Positions 17,301 to 26,987 of a DNA stretch of 64,000 bases are shown here, piece after piece. The DNA is from Desulfuromonadaceae bacterium (lineage in GTDB: Bacteria; Desulfobacterota; Desulfuromonadia; Geobacterales; Pseudopelobacteraceae), in NCBI GenBank assembly GCA_028687585.1, contig JAQTZV010000004.1:166224-230223 (forward strand), given 5' to 3'. A model generated the notes under the pieces. That model saw only the letters and a list, made by a program, of their open reading frames with translations, was not told the origin of the DNA and did not search any database. Both the position numbers and the translations under genes were made by a program. Every line of letters begins with the position of its first letter. Positions within the stretch are counted from its first letter, which is position 1.

Positions 17301-17419
17301 AGGAAACCCCTTCAACGGAAATTTCGCCATTGTACGGGATGGAAGTGCGTTAATCAACACTTATGCTGACCACTGACCAGAAACCTGTTACATAGATACA
17401 TTTAAATAGTGCTTTTAGT

Positions 17420-17448
17420 TTGACAAAACAGTGCTGTGAAAATTATTA
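17420..17448 (+). promoter_or_regulatory. Sigma-70 promoter for leuB
   Basis: TTGACA (17420-17425), 17-base spacer, TTATTA (17443-17448), about 32 bases before the GGGGGAA ribosome site and the ATG at 17488. No leucine leader peptide or T-box is seen. Confidence 0.55.
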
Positions 17449-17487
17449 TCAAGAGATTGAATTCTGACGAGATCTACTGGGGGAATT

Positions 17488-18576
17488 ATGGGCGATACGT
17501 ACAAATTAGCAGTTCTGGCGGGTGATGGCATCGGCCCAGAGGTAATGGCCGAAGCGCTTAACGTTCTTGATGCCGTTGAGAAGAATTTTGGCGTGAAATT
17601 TATGCGAACTACCGCCAATGTCGGGGGCGCCGGTATTGACAATGAAGGTAAAGCGCTTCCGCAGAGTACCATAGACATTTGCAAAGCATCCGACGCTATT
17701 CTGTTCGGTTCCGTTGGCGGCCCAAAGTGGGAAACCCTGCCGCCGGACGAACAGCCTGAACGCGGCGCGTTACTGCCGCTGAGAAAGATATTCGGACTGT
17801 ATGCGAACCTGCGACCGGCCATTATATTCCCTTCATTGACCGGTGCTTCATCGCTGAAGGAAGAGGTCATAGGCGGCGGCTTTAATATTCTGGTCATCCG
17901 TGAGCTGACCGGCGGCATCTATTTCTCCCAACCAAAAGGTATTGAAGGATCGGGGCGGGAGCGTATCGGTATCGACACCCTCCGCTACTCAGTGCCGGAG
18001 ATTGAACGCATCACTCATGTCGCGTTTCAGGCTGCCCGCAAACGTGACAAAAGGGTCTGCTCCATTGACAAAGCCAATGTGCTATCCTCATCCGTACTCT
18101 GGCGCGAAATTGTTATCGGCATTGCCAAAGAATATCCGGATGTTGAACTGACCCATATGTATGTTGATAACGCCGCGATGCAGCTGGTAAAGTGGCCGAA
18201 ACAGTTTGACGTTATTCTGGCGGAGAACATGTTTGGCGACATCCTTTCCGATGAAGCCGCCATGCTGACCGGGTCACTCGGCATGCTCCCCTCCGCCTCC
18301 CTGGCTGAAGGGACTTTCGGTATGTATGAGCCATCCGGCGGTTCAGCTCCTGATATTGCCGGCCAGGGAATTGCCAATCCTATCGCTCAGATTCTCTCGG
18401 CAGCGATGATGCTTAAATTCTCATTCGGTATGACTGATGCCGCTGATGCAATTGACAAGGCTGTGGAGAAGGTGCTTGACCAGGGCTACCGTACCGCAGA
18501 TATCTACCAGAAACTGGCTGGAGAGAAACTGGTGAACACGAAGGAAATGGGTGCTGCAATTATCGCGAATTTGTAA
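17488..18576 (+). CDS. leuB: 3-isopropylmalate dehydrogenase
   Basis: 362 residues, the standard LeuB length. N-terminal [18 protein letters not shown], the substrate-binding [10 protein letters not shown], catalytic region [20 protein letters not shown], the metal-binding [14 protein letters not shown] and the NAD-binding [14 protein letters not shown] are all present. It oxidatively decarboxylates 3-isopropylmalate in leucine synthesis (cytoplasm). Followed 32 bases later by asd, so the two amino-acid genes likely share a transcript. Confidence 0.97.
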   Translation: MGDTYKLAVLAGDGIGPEVMAEALNVLDAVEKNFGVKFMRTTANVGGAGIDNEGKALPQSTIDICKASDAILFGSVGGPKWETLPPDEQPERGALLPLRKIFGLYANLRPAIIFPSLTGASSLKEEVIGGGFNILVIRELTGGIYFSQPKGIEGSGRERIGIDTLRYSVPEIERITHVAFQAARKRDKRVCSIDKANVLSSSVLWREIVIGIAKEYPDVELTHMYVDNAAMQLVKWPKQFDVILAENMFGDILSDEAAMLTGSLGMLPSASLAEGTFGMYEPSGGSAPDIAGQGIANPIAQILSAAMMLKFSFGMTDAADAIDKAVEKVLDQGYRTADIYQKLAGEKLVNTKEMGAAIIANL

Positions 18577-18608
18577 TACTCACCACTAATTTTGAGAGGA
18601 ATATACTT

Positions 18609-19709
18609 ATGAAAGTTGGAATCGTTGGTTGGCGCGGTATGGTTGGTTCGGTTCTTATGCAGCGGATGCAGGAAGAGAACGATTTCGCTCTCGGTTTTGA
18701 ACCGGTGTTTTTCACCACTTCTCAGGCTGGACAACCAGCCCCTATGAACGCGGGGACCCTGAAGGACGCGGCGGACATAGCCGAACTCAGAAAACTGGAC
18801 GTAATCCTCACCTGTCAAGGGGGGGATTACACCAAGGCGGTTCACCCGGAACTGCGCAAGCAGGGGTGGAACGGCTACTGGATCGACGCGGCTTCTACGC
18901 TCCGCATGGAGAATAATGCCGTTATTATTCTTGATCCGGTTAACCGGGGCGTCATCGATACCGCGCTGGCAAAAGGGGAGAAGGATTTTATCGGCGGTAA
19001 CTGCACCGTCAGCCTGATGCTGATGGCATTAGGCGGCCTGTTCCGCGCTGGCGTGGTTGAATGGATCAGTTCCATGACCTATCAGGCAGCATCCGGTGCC
19101 GGCGCACCCAATATGCGTGAACTGCTGTCACAGATGGGCGTGTTGCAGGGTGTTGTTGCCGAAGAATTAAAGAACCCCGGATCTGCTATTCTGGAAATAG
19201 ATCAAAAGGTCACTGCTACTCTGCGTGACGGCTCAATGCCTACCAAAGAGTTTGGTTTTCCACTGGCCGGAAATGTGCTCCCCTGGATCGATCGTGAGGT
19301 TGAGGATGGTCAGAGCCGTGAAGAGTGGAAAGGGTTTGCCGAAACCAACAAGATTCTTGGTACTTCGACTCCGATCCCGGTCGATGGACTCTGTGTCCGG
19401 GTCGGCGCCATGCGCTGCCACAGCCAGGCGTTGACAATCAAACTGAACAAGGATCTGCCGATCGCCGAAATCGAAAATCTGATCAAGAACGACAATCAAT
19501 GGGTCAAATTGATCCCCAATACCAAAGCAGATTCCCTGGCAGGACTCACTCCGGCTGCGGTTTCGGGAACTCTGACAGTGCCGATCGGTCGTGTGCGCAA
19601 GATGAAGATGGGGCCGCAGTATCTGTCAGCTTTCACCTGTGGCGATCAGCTCCTGTGGGGCGCTGCAGAGCCACTCCGCCGGATGTTGCGCATTCTGCTG
19701 GAAAAATAG
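18609..19709 (+). CDS. asd: Aspartate-semialdehyde dehydrogenase
   Basis: 366 residues, E. coli-type Asd. NADP loop [18 protein letters not shown], active-site Cys in [17 protein letters not shown], and the substrate-binding [17 protein letters not shown] are visible. It makes aspartate semialdehyde for lysine, threonine, methionine and diaminopimelate. Strong AGAGGA ribosome site before 18609. Downstream gap holds a palindromic repeat. Confidence 0.96.
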   Translation: MKVGIVGWRGMVGSVLMQRMQEENDFALGFEPVFFTTSQAGQPAPMNAGTLKDAADIAELRKLDVILTCQGGDYTKAVHPELRKQGWNGYWIDAASTLRMENNAVIILDPVNRGVIDTALAKGEKDFIGGNCTVSLMLMALGGLFRAGVVEWISSMTYQAASGAGAPNMRELLSQMGVLQGVVAEELKNPGSAILEIDQKVTATLRDGSMPTKEFGFPLAGNVLPWIDREVEDGQSREEWKGFAETNKILGTSTPIPVDGLCVRVGAMRCHSQALTIKLNKDLPIAEIENLIKNDNQWVKLIPNTKADSLAGLTPAAVSGTLTVPIGRVRKMKMGPQYLSAFTCGDQLLWGAAEPLRRMLRILLEK

Positions 19710-19734
19710 CAGTGAATCTCTGAATCTGTTTATT

Positions 19735-19852
19735 CCAATTCAGGATCAAGGATGATATCAAGGCGGCGAGGATTGCGGCGGCGAGGCGTACATGACGTAC
19801 GTTGAGCAGCTGAAGACGAGCCAACGAAGATAGGGTCTTGATCCGGAATTGG
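19735..19852. repeat. 118-bp MITE-like palindromic repeat, copy 1
   Basis: Ends are 16-bp inverted repeats (CCAATTCAGGATCAAG at 19735; CTTGATCCGGAATTGG ending 19852; 15 of 16 match). The interior holds a GGCGAGGATTGCGGCGGCGAGG stretch split by a GTACATGACGTAC palindrome. A second 118-bp copy lies inverted at 23599. No coding capacity; probably a non-autonomous, transposase-dependent element or REP-like repeat. Confidence 0.75.
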
Positions 19853-19895
19853 TATTAGCGCCCCGTTTGGGGCGCTTTCTATTTGAGGGAACCAC

Positions 19896-22268
19896 ATGAA
19901 AACCCCGCTCGCCAAACCTGAACTTCTCGCCCCTGCCGGATCACTTGAATCTTTCTTTGCCGCTCTTGAAAAAGGCGCTGATGCAGTCTATGCCGGACTC
20001 CAGGACTTTTCGGCCCGGGCTCGGGCAAAAAATTTCACGCTGGCCCAGATGGAGCGGATGCTGGCCTATGCTCATGGTCAAGAGCGGAAGATATACATCA
20101 CCCTCAACACGCTGGTGAAGGAGAAGGAACTGCCGCAGCTGGTTGATACGCTGGCCGCTCTGGCCGGGATGCGCGTGGATGGCGTGATACTGCAGGATCT
20201 GGCGGTGGCGCGGCTGATCCGGAACCACTTCCCCTCCATTCCGCTGCACGCGTCTACCCAGATGACGATCCACAACACGCCGGGCGTCAAGATGCTCGAA
20301 GCGCTTGGATTTCAGCGGGCCGTGCTGGCGCGTGAGCTGGCGGTCGACGAAATTGCGACCATAGCTGCTTCATCACCGGTCGAGATTGAATGTTTTGTTC
20401 ATGGTGCGCTCTGCTTTTCCATATCAGGGCAATGCTTCTTTTCCTCACTGCTGGGAGGACACAGCGGCAATCGCGGCCGGTGCGCACAACCCTGCCGCCG
20501 TCTGTATAATCATCGCGGTAAGGAGGGGCACTATTTTTCTACCAGCGACCTGTCGGCAATCGATATGATTCCTGATCTGGTTAAGGCCGGGGTGAAATCC
20601 CTTAAAATTGAGGGACGGATGAAGTCGGCCGAGTACGTTGCCTCGGTGGTTGAAGCCTACCGCACCGTGCTCGATGCTCCTGCTGCGTCGCACAAGGAGG
20701 CGTTGACCACGGCAAAGGGGCTGCTGAAATATTCGTTTGGCCGCACACCAACCAAAGGTTTTCTGGCATCACAGCAACCGGATGATATTGCCAATCCCTG
20801 GCAGAAGGGTGGCACCGGGCGGTTTATCGGCCAGATCAAAAGTATCAAAGGGAAGATCCTGCTGTTTGAGACCAGAGACACTCTGTACGTCGGCGACCGG
20901 CTGCGGGCACAGCCAAAAAGCGACATGGCAGGGCAGGCCTGGACCGTGCGCGAATTGACCCTGAATCGTAAAAAATGCATGGAGGCACCGGCTGGAAACC
21001 TGGTGGAGGTTGAGACGCCATTCAGCTTTTCGGTCGGAGATTCGATCTACAAAGTGTCCTCAAAGTCGGCGTACACCCTAAGTGATAATGCCTGTCTGCG
21101 CAGACTTGAGGGGGGACAGGGTGAGAAGCGCCCCTGTCGTCTGGTGGTAACACTGCTGGGCGAACAGCTGCGGATTTTAGCCACTGTTGCGGGTCAAATC
21201 CATGAAATAACTTTCCCGCTCGGCAAGCTTGAGCCTGCTCGCAGTGGCGATATGCAGGGGGTACTGCTCAATCAGTTCTCGAAATGCGGTGATACACCGT
21301 TCCGTCTCGAATCTTTGGAAGCTCCTGACTTTCCGGCAGTGTTGATCCCCTCGGCACAGTTCAAGGAGCTGCGCCGCCGTTTTTATGCGCAGCTGGCTGA
21401 GGTTTCCTCAGCAGCCTTCCGTGAACAGCTTGCAACTGCCCGCGCGAGTGCGTTGCAGGAGTTGAAAAAGGTGCAAAGTTCACCTCGTCGAGTGGCAGCA
21501 CGTGAAACGCTGACCGTTGTTGTTGATGAACCGAAGGAGTGGCGCTTTCCACTCCAGAATGGAGCCGATACTACGCTGGTGCCACTCTCAAAAGCAGCTG
21601 TTCATCAACTTGCCTCCGCAGTGCCGCGTATGCGTGGCTCGGAAGAAAGCATTATCTGGGGGCTCCCCTTTATTCTCTTTGATCGCGATATCCCGCTGTA
21701 TCGCGACACTCTCCAGAGCTTGTACAATGCCGGGTTCCGCCGTTTTGAGGCGGCCAATCTATCTCATTTTGCGCTGTTTCGAGGCCTTGATGGTCTACAG
21801 ATCTCGACCTGGCACCGCTGTTTTTCTCTCAACAGTCAGGCGCTGGCGGCCTGGTGTGATCTTGGCGCCTCTTCAGCAACACTTTACCTGGAGGATGACA
21901 GCACCAATCTTGCCGACGTACTGGGAAGCGGAGTTGACATCGAACGACGGGTAATGGTCTATTCACCACTGCCGGTAATGACCACCAAAATCCGCCTCAA
22001 AGAGGTGCATGCCAATACCCCGCTCCGCTCAGATCGTGGAGAGACTTACCGTGTTACCAGCCATGACGGTTTGCAGACAATCAGCTCTTCGCTGCCTTTT
22101 TCGCTGACGGCACGGCACAGTGAATTACGGCAGAAGGGGTGCAATGCGTTTGCCATCGACCTGAGTGAAGAGCCGCGAGAGCGGTGGGGGGAGATCATTG
22201 CCGCTTTCAAATCCGGGCGCGAGCTTGTGGGAACAACCGAATTCAATTACGCTGCAGAGTTGGTCTGA
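19896..22268 (+). CDS. Large U32 family peptidase / RlhA-like protein
   Basis: 790 residues. Begins with the U32 TIM-barrel pattern (PELLAPAGSLESFFAALEKG, ADAVYAGL), carries the U32 signature ECFVHGALCFSISGQC with further cysteines in GRCAQPCRRLY, and KSLKIEGRMKSAEYVASV. A long C-terminal region corresponds to the DUF3656-type collagenase-like extension. E. coli RlhA of this family hydroxylates C2501 of 23S rRNA; others are called collagenase-like. An Fe-S cluster bound by the four cysteines is likely. The next gene starts one base after the stop. Confidence 0.9.
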   Translation: MKTPLAKPELLAPAGSLESFFAALEKGADAVYAGLQDFSARARAKNFTLAQMERMLAYAHGQERKIYITLNTLVKEKELPQLVDTLAALAGMRVDGVILQDLAVARLIRNHFPSIPLHASTQMTIHNTPGVKMLEALGFQRAVLARELAVDEIATIAASSPVEIECFVHGALCFSISGQCFFSSLLGGHSGNRGRCAQPCRRLYNHRGKEGHYFSTSDLSAIDMIPDLVKAGVKSLKIEGRMKSAEYVASVVEAYRTVLDAPAASHKEALTTAKGLLKYSFGRTPTKGFLASQQPDDIANPWQKGGTGRFIGQIKSIKGKILLFETRDTLYVGDRLRAQPKSDMAGQAWTVRELTLNRKKCMEAPAGNLVEVETPFSFSVGDSIYKVSSKSAYTLSDNACLRRLEGGQGEKRPCRLVVTLLGEQLRILATVAGQIHEITFPLGKLEPARSGDMQGVLLNQFSKCGDTPFRLESLEAPDFPAVLIPSAQFKELRRRFYAQLAEVSSAAFREQLATARASALQELKKVQSSPRRVAARETLTVVVDEPKEWRFPLQNGADTTLVPLSKAAVHQLASAVPRMRGSEESIIWGLPFILFDRDIPLYRDTLQSLYNAGFRRFEAANLSHFALFRGLDGLQISTWHRCFSLNSQALAAWCDLGASSATLYLEDDSTNLADVLGSGVDIERRVMVYSPLPVMTTKIRLKEVHANTPLRSDRGETYRVTSHDGLQTISSSLPFSLTARHSELRQKGCNAFAIDLSEEPRERWGEIIAAFKSGRELVGTTEFNYAAELV

Positions 22269-22796
22269 ATGAGAACATATATTCTCACTGTTTTGCAGGT
22301 ACTGCTGCTGACATGCCCGGCCTTCGCCGGAAGAGTGATCGAAGGTATGGTAAAGGCGGTCTACGACGGCGATACGATACTGCTGACCACCCGTGAGGAG
22401 AGTCGGCTCAAAGTGCGCCTGTACGGCGTCGATGCCCCGGAGACGAAGAAGCCCGATAAACCGGGGCAGCCGTATGGGGACATATCGAAGCGAACATTGA
22501 TGTACAAGATCATGGGACGGCGGGTAACAGCAGAGATTATCGATATTGATCAGTACAAGCGGGCCGTGGCGGTTATCCGTTATTCCGGCAGAGACATAAA
22601 CCGCGAGATGGTGGAAGAGGGGATGGCGTGGGCGTATCGTCAGTATCTGCAGGGGGCGTATGAGTCAGTATATATCGGTAGCGAGAACCGGGTCCGGTCC
22701 CGGCGGGGCGGTCTTTGGAGAGAGCCGAACCCTCAGCCGCCATGGGAATTCAGACGCGGCAGTACCGGAAATATGAAAAATTCGAATCGGTGGTGA
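22269..22796 (+). CDS. Thermonuclease-family (SNase-like) exported nuclease
   Basis: 175 residues with a signal peptide (about residues 1-18, ending AFA). SNase fold motifs are visible: VKAVYDGDTILL, LKVRLYGVDAPET with the catalytic Arg, and DQYKRAVAVI. Likely a periplasmic or secreted, Ca2+-dependent nuclease. ATG at 22269 follows the U32 stop directly, so it is translationally coupled. Confidence 0.9.
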   Translation: MRTYILTVLQVLLLTCPAFAGRVIEGMVKAVYDGDTILLTTREESRLKVRLYGVDAPETKKPDKPGQPYGDISKRTLMYKIMGRRVTAEIIDIDQYKRAVAVIRYSGRDINREMVEEGMAWAYRQYLQGAYESVYIGSENRVRSRRGGLWREPNPQPPWEFRRGSTGNMKNSNRW

Positions 22797-22818
22797 ACGC
22801 CGGGGTAGAAACAAAAAA

Positions 22819-22845
22819 GTCCGGGAGGAAGCTCCCGGACTTTTT
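22819..22845. terminator. Bidirectional terminator
   Basis: GTCCGGGAG / CTCCCGGAC perfect 9-bp stem with 4-base loop, A run on the left and T run on the right. Serves the nuclease transcript on + and rplU-rpmA on -. Confidence 0.85.
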
Positions 22846-22867
22846 CATGAATACTATAAGCAGAACG

Positions 22868-23122
22868 TTAGTTCGGATAGACCGAAACTTTTTTCCGATC
22901 TTTGCCAAGGCGTTCAAATGCAACCACACCTTCAATAAGAGCAAACAGCGTGTAATCCTTACCGCAACCGACGTTGTTACCGGGATGGATCTGGGTGCCA
23001 CGTTGGCGATAAATTATGTTGCCGGCCTTGACACTTTCGCCGCCGAATTTTTTACAGCCGAGGCGTTGACCGCCGGAATCTCTACCGTTTCTTGAGCTAC
23101 CACCAGCTTTTTTATGTGCCAT
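22868..23122 (-). CDS. rpmA: 50S ribosomal protein L27
   Basis: 84 residues with the classic N-terminus [16 protein letters not shown] and the core [21 protein letters not shown]27 reaches the peptidyl-transferase centre with its N-terminal tail. It follows rplU at 39 bases in the usual rplU-rpmA order. Confidence 0.98.
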   Translation of the reverse strand: MAHKKAGGSSRNGRDSGGQRLGCKKFGGESVKAGNIIYRQRGTQIHPGNNVGCGKDYTLFALIEGVVAFERLGKDRKKVSVYPN

Positions 23123-23160
23123 TTCCGTCTCTCCTGGGGAAAAATAGTTAGTTGGGTAAT

Positions 23161-23469
23161 TTACGCCGTAATCTTCTCGATCTTAAGAACGGTCAGATGT
23201 TGACGATGGCCACGCAGCTTGCGTGAATCTTTACGCCGCTTTGATTTGAATACCAGAACTTTTTTGCCTTTGCCCTGTACGGCGATTTTAGCGGTTACGG
23301 AAGCTCCGGCAACGAGCGGTGCGCCCACGACGGTTTTTTCTCCACCCACCATAAGGATTTCAGCAAATTCTATGCTGTCGCCGATTTCGCCCTCAAGTTT
23401 TTCAACTTTGAGAAATTCGCCCTCGGTAACTTTGTACTGTTTTCCACCTGTTTTGATCACTGCGTACAT
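23161..23469 (-). CDS. rplU: 50S ribosomal protein L21
   Basis: 102 residues: [32 protein letters not shown] and the basic C-terminus [17 protein letters not shown] are diagnostic. The frame is open further upstream to 23562, but the ATG at 23469 gives the conserved N-terminus. First gene of the rplU-rpmA pair. Confidence 0.98.
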   Translation of the reverse strand: MYAVIKTGGKQYKVTEGEFLKVEKLEGEIGDSIEFAEILMVGGEKTVVGAPLVAGASVTAKIAVQGKGKKVLVFKSKRRKDSRKLRGHRQHLTVLKIEKITA

Positions 23470-23509
23470 ATGCCATCTCCATCCGCTTCTGATTTTTAAA
23501 GAGTTATGG

Positions 23510-23538
23510 AATATAGATACATGACTGTGACAAGTCAA
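23510..23538 (-). promoter_or_regulatory. Sigma-70 promoter for rplU-rpmA
   Basis: On the minus strand TTGACT, 17-base spacer, TATATT, about 35 bases ahead of the rplU start. Near-consensus, fitting a ribosomal operon. Confidence 0.65.
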
Positions 23539-23598
23539 GCAGAAAATAACACGACCGATCAAAAATCTATTCCGGATACCGCAAACGTTTGTTTTATA

Positions 23599-23716
23599 CC
23601 AATTCTAAATCAAGGCGCTATCTTCGTTGGCTCGTCTTCGGCTCCTCAACATACTGTTGTATGCCTTCGTCGCCTCAATCCTCGTCGACTTGATATCACT
23701 CTCGATTTAGAATTGG
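23599..23716. repeat. 118-bp MITE-like palindromic repeat, copy 2 (inverted)
   Basis: Same family and same length as 19735-19852 but opposite orientation. Ends CCAATTCTAAATCAAG and CTCGATTTAGAATTGG are 16-bp inverted repeats (15 of 16). It separates the divergently ended rplU leader from the nitronate monooxygenase 3' end. Confidence 0.75.
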
Positions 23717-23724
23717 AATTAGTA

Positions 23725-24798
23725 CTATTTGCCCGGGGCTTCACCAAATAGTTCGTCAAAAATGGCCCGCACGGTAGTAATCCGGTCAGCTTTCCAGGCA
23801 TTGGTGCCGCAAAAGACCAGGCCGGTATCGACATCACCGCGTTGGGCGCGATCAAGCGCTGACACGATACAGAACCGTTCGCCCGACTCCTTGTAGGAAC
23901 ATTTTTTCAGGCAGCCCATCCGGCAGGGGGTGTGGTTATCAAGATCGTATTGGCGAATATTGTCTTTGTTATTTAAAATGGCCCGTCCCGGCAGACCGGC
24001 CGGGCTCATAAGCAGACCGATGTCCTCTTTTTTGCACTCGATATACCGCTGCTTGAATTCTTCAGCAGCATCACATTCCTCGGTACAAACAAAACGACTG
24101 GCCATCTGAACCCCGTCAGCACCTTCAGCCAGAGCATGCTCCAGGTCGGCACGATCCCAGACGCCGCCTGCGGCTATTACCGGCACATCTGCGCCGCATT
24201 CATCGCGAAAGAATGCTTTGATATCGCGTACGGTTGCATACTGGTCATACACTCCGATACCAATATTTTCCATCTTTTCACCCAGATGACCGCCAGCCGT
24301 GTCCGGGTCTTCCACAACGACTGCATCCGGCAGACGGTGGTAGGCTTTTTGCCACTTACGCACGATAAGTTGGGCAGCGCGCAGCGAGGAGACAATTGGC
24401 ACCAATGCAACATCGGGGTGATCGGCTGTTAATTCAGGCAGTCCCATGGGAAGGCCGGCGCCACAGACGATTACCTTTGCTCCTCCCTCAATGGAGGCTT
24501 TGACAAGTAACTCGAAATCAGAGAGGGCCACCATAACATTTACGCCGATGATACCATCAGGTGCAATCTCGTATGCCTTGCGTAATTCAGTCTTGAATGC
24601 CTCAGCCTCGGCTTGAAAAAAATTCTTGCCGTTATAGAATCCGCTATTGAGGGCAATGCCGGCCGCTGCGATCAATCCGACACCGCCGTTTTTTGCAATA
24701 TGACCGGCCAGTCGACCGGCTGATATCCGGACACCCATTCCTCCCTGAATAAGCGGATAGCGAACGGTGTACTTTCCAATTTTTAATGGCTGCGTCAT
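23725..24798 (-). CDS. Nitronate monooxygenase / 2-nitropropane dioxygenase family flavoprotein
   Basis: About 357 residues of the NMO/FabK TIM-barrel family: PLIQGGMGVRISAGRLAGHI near the N-terminus, GVNVMVALSDFELLVKA, VEDPDTAGGHLGE, VPVIAAGGVWDRADLEHALA and the FMN-phosphate loop ADGVQMASRFVCTEEC. A C-terminal Cys-containing region (CRMGCLKKCSYKESGERFC) is an extra feature. Activity on nitronates or as an enoyl reductase cannot be separated. Start is uncertain: ATG at 24798 or the ATG at 24810 four codons earlier, with a purine-rich GGGGGGAG between. Confidence 0.85.
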   Translation of the reverse strand: MTQPLKIGKYTVRYPLIQGGMGVRISAGRLAGHIAKNGGVGLIAAAGIALNSGFYNGKNFFQAEAEAFKTELRKAYEIAPDGIIGVNVMVALSDFELLVKASIEGGAKVIVCGAGLPMGLPELTADHPDVALVPIVSSLRAAQLIVRKWQKAYHRLPDAVVVEDPDTAGGHLGEKMENIGIGVYDQYATVRDIKAFFRDECGADVPVIAAGGVWDRADLEHALAEGADGVQMASRFVCTEECDAAEEFKQRYIECKKEDIGLLMSPAGLPGRAILNNKDNIRQYDLDNHTPCRMGCLKKCSYKESGERFCIVSALDRAQRGDVDTGLVFCGTNAWKADRITTVRAIFDELFGEAPGK

Positions 24799-24962
24799 AC
24801 TCCCCCCCATTGAGTTAATGCTCGCATAATAGCAATGCCACAACCATAGTGAGTGTAATAGTTTTGTAAAAAAAGCCGATAGTTGCGCTCGAATATTCCT
24901 GATCTGACGAAGAAACAGCTATTGACAAGACACAATAGATACTATAGAAAGGGTCGAAAATT

Positions 24963-25079
24963 CAGGTACACGAAAATACTAAACCATCCGCGAGGATGGG
25001 ACGGAAAGCCTACAGGGTCTCTCAGAGACAGCCGGGTCGCCGAATTACCATCCTGGTATCGACGACCCGGCTTTTTTTT
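24963..25079 (+). ncRNA. GEMM-I riboswitch, Geobacter cGAMP (3',3'-cyclic AMP-GMP) subtype
   Basis: The GEMM core is visible: CTAAACCATCC with its GCGA tetraloop hairpin (CCATCC GCGA GGATGG), GGACGGAAAGCC, AGGGTCT/AGAC hairpin and GCCGGGTCGCCG. The bases before AAACC read AATACT where c-di-GMP switches read CAGGGC, placing A at the specificity position called G20 in Vc2; this is the hallmark of the cGAMP subclass found in Geobacter. A terminator overlaps the 3' strand. It precedes a secreted fibronectin-like protein at 25239. Confidence 0.88.
25031..25079 (+). terminator. Expression-platform terminator of GEMM riboswitch
   Basis: GCCGGGTCG (25031-25039) pairs with CGACCCGGC (25063-25071), followed by eight T. 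The 5' arm is part of the aptamer's second hairpin region, so ligand binding should prevent termination. Confidence 0.85.
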
Positions 25080-25238
25080 GTCTTATTGAGGAACAGATCT
25101 TGATAGGCGTAGGCCGTAAATACGATTTCCAGACTGCGTGATATATGCTGCCTGGATTTTTTTTGCCTTATTTTGTCAATATCGGGTCTGTGATGAGGAA
25201 GGTGCATTTACTATCCAGCGCTTAGAATTAGGAGAAAA

Positions 25239-26495
25239 ATGGTGAATACAGAACAGCGCAATGTGATGAGCAGCGGTTGGCTCAATAAAACACGTATAAT
25301 TTTTGTCGTGGTGATCTGTTTTCTCGTGGGACGAACTGCCTGTTTTGCTGAAACCGTGGCGCTCTCATGGGACGCAAACAGTGAGTCAGATCTGGGTGGG
25401 TACAAGGTGTATTATAAAGCAGACTCCTTGTCGCTGCCGTTTGATGGAACCGGGGCTGGTGAAGGCGGCTCTCCTGTCGATGTCCACAATCTGACAACAG
25501 CTACTGTCAGCGGTCTTGATCCAAGCCGGACTTACTATTTTGCCGTTACCGCCTATAACACATCCGGAATCGAAAGCACCTATTCCAATATAGTTACCGT
25601 CCCTAAATCTGTTCCTCAAATTGTTTCTCCCGGTTCTCCCGCCAATAGCCCTGCGGCAAGCGGAACTGTCCCGGGTACCGGCAGTGTCGGCCAGACAAAT
25701 CGTGTCCCTTCAACGGTTATACAGGATACCACTGCCCCTGTTGTATCGCTGACCGCTCCCGGCAACAACTCTTCTGTGAGCGGTACCGTTGTAATCACGG
25801 CCGCTGCCAGTGATAACGTCGGAGTGAGCATGGTAGAATTTTATCGCAATGGAGCACTTCTGTTTGCAAGCAACGTGGCGCCTTACGCGTTCAATTGGAA
25901 CACGACATCTGTTGCCAACGGGGGCTGCACCTTGATGGCAGCAGCCTACGACAGCACCGGAAACGTCAAGCAATCTGCCGGCGTATCTGTAATGGTGAAC
26001 AACACAATTCCGGACGTCACCGCCCCCTTGCTTGGCAGCTTTACCCTGCCAACCACCGCAGCCTCACTGACTGTGCCGGTCTCAGCCCTCACCGCCAGTG
26101 ACAGCGTCGGCGTCACCGGCTATCTGATCAGCGCAAGCGCAACAACTCCTGCCGCCTCTGCCGGCGGCTGGTCCGCCTCAGCGCCCTCGATCTTCACCTT
26201 CGCCACAGCCGGCACCAAAACCGCCTACGCCTGGGCCAAAGATGCCGCCGGCAACGTGTCCGGCAGCCGTGCTGCCACAACCACCATTATCTTGCCGGAT
26301 ACTAACATTCTTACTCTGACTGATGCGCTTCTTGCCCTTCAGATCGGAACCGGGAAAGTAACGCCAACAGTGGGGCAGATGACTCGACTTGATGTGGCTC
26401 CTGTTGTAAACGGCAGATCAGTTCCGGATGGTGTTATTAACACGGGTGATGCTATTGTTCTGCTTTCGAAAATTGTCGGCAAGTCCATTTTGTAA
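25239..26495 (+). CDS. Secreted fibronectin type III / Ig-like repeat protein
   Basis: 418 residues. Signal peptide with hydrophobic core IIFVVVICFLVG and cleavage near CFA. Residues about 35-110 form a fibronectin type III domain (VALSWDANSESDLGGYKVYY ... SRTYYFAVTAYNTSG). Two further beta-sandwich domains follow (DTTAPVVSLTAPGNNSSVSG ... ; DVTAPLLGSFTLP ...). The C-terminus (DALLALQIGTGKVTPTVGQM, VINTGDAIVLLSKIVG) resembles a dockerin-like pair of helices. Likely extracellular or surface-bound. AGGAG at 25230-25234. Under the cGAMP riboswitch, a pathway tied in Geobacter to surface-associated electron transfer. Confidence 0.85.
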   Translation: MVNTEQRNVMSSGWLNKTRIIFVVVICFLVGRTACFAETVALSWDANSESDLGGYKVYYKADSLSLPFDGTGAGEGGSPVDVHNLTTATVSGLDPSRTYYFAVTAYNTSGIESTYSNIVTVPKSVPQIVSPGSPANSPAASGTVPGTGSVGQTNRVPSTVIQDTTAPVVSLTAPGNNSSVSGTVVITAAASDNVGVSMVEFYRNGALLFASNVAPYAFNWNTTSVANGGCTLMAAAYDSTGNVKQSAGVSVMVNNTIPDVTAPLLGSFTLPTTAASLTVPVSALTASDSVGVTGYLISASATTPAASAGGWSASAPSIFTFATAGTKTAYAWAKDAAGNVSGSRAATTTIILPDTNILTLTDALLALQIGTGKVTPTVGQMTRLDVAPVVNGRSVPDGVINTGDAIVLLSKIVGKSIL

Positions 26496-26506
26496 CTTGT
26501 TGGATG

Positions 26507-26987
26507 CTAAGAAGGTTTCCTGTCCAGACTCCGATACTGAATCGCTTCGGCAATATGCTGTTCATGAATGGTGGCGCTGCCATCCAGATCAGCAATAGTA
26601 CGAGCTACTTTGAGGATGCGGGTGTAGGTGCGGGCCGAAAAGCCGAGGCGGTCGGTGACCAGTTCCAGCATGCGATTGCCGCTGGCGTCGAGTTCGCAGT
26701 ATTTCTTGATGAAGCGGGGAGTCATCTGGGCGTTGCAGTGGATTTTGGTGCCTTTGTATCGTTCCAGCTGGATTTCACGGGAGCGTTCAACCCGTTTGGC
26801 GATTGCTGCCGAGCTCTCTGCCTCACCACGATCGGCAAGATCGCGATATTTGACGGCGGGGACTTCAATGTGAATATCGATGCGATCCAGCAGTGGCCCG
26901 GAAATACGGGACCGGTAGCGGTGGATGGACACCGGTGTGCAGGTGCAGGGATGGGTCGGGTCGGAAAGATAGCCGCAGGGACAGGGG
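26507..26987 (-). pseudogene. comM: comM (Mg-chelatase-like AAA protein), 3' fragment
   Basis: The reading frame reads [39 protein letters not shown], and ends in [11 protein letters not shown], the C-terminal third of YifB/ComM. The 5' two thirds are missing: homology stops inside the conserved MNPCPCG motif, where the 57-bp repeat at 26982 begins. The frame runs on into the repeat (to 27073) only by chance. ComM is a DNA helicase for natural transformation and a known insertion target for genomic islands in other bacteria. Confidence 0.85.

Noticed and set aside
19730..19915. Small minus-strand frame near asd
   Set aside because: Falls in the other copy of the palindromic repeat; no ribosome site.
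22715..23095. 126-codon plus-strand frame after the nuclease
   Set aside because: Antisense of rpmA and read through a strong terminator.
23506..23751. 81-codon open frame
   Set aside because: It is a translation of the rplU leader and the 118-bp palindromic repeat.
24883..25089. 68-codon open frame
   Set aside because: It lies entirely within the GEMM riboswitch and its terminator.
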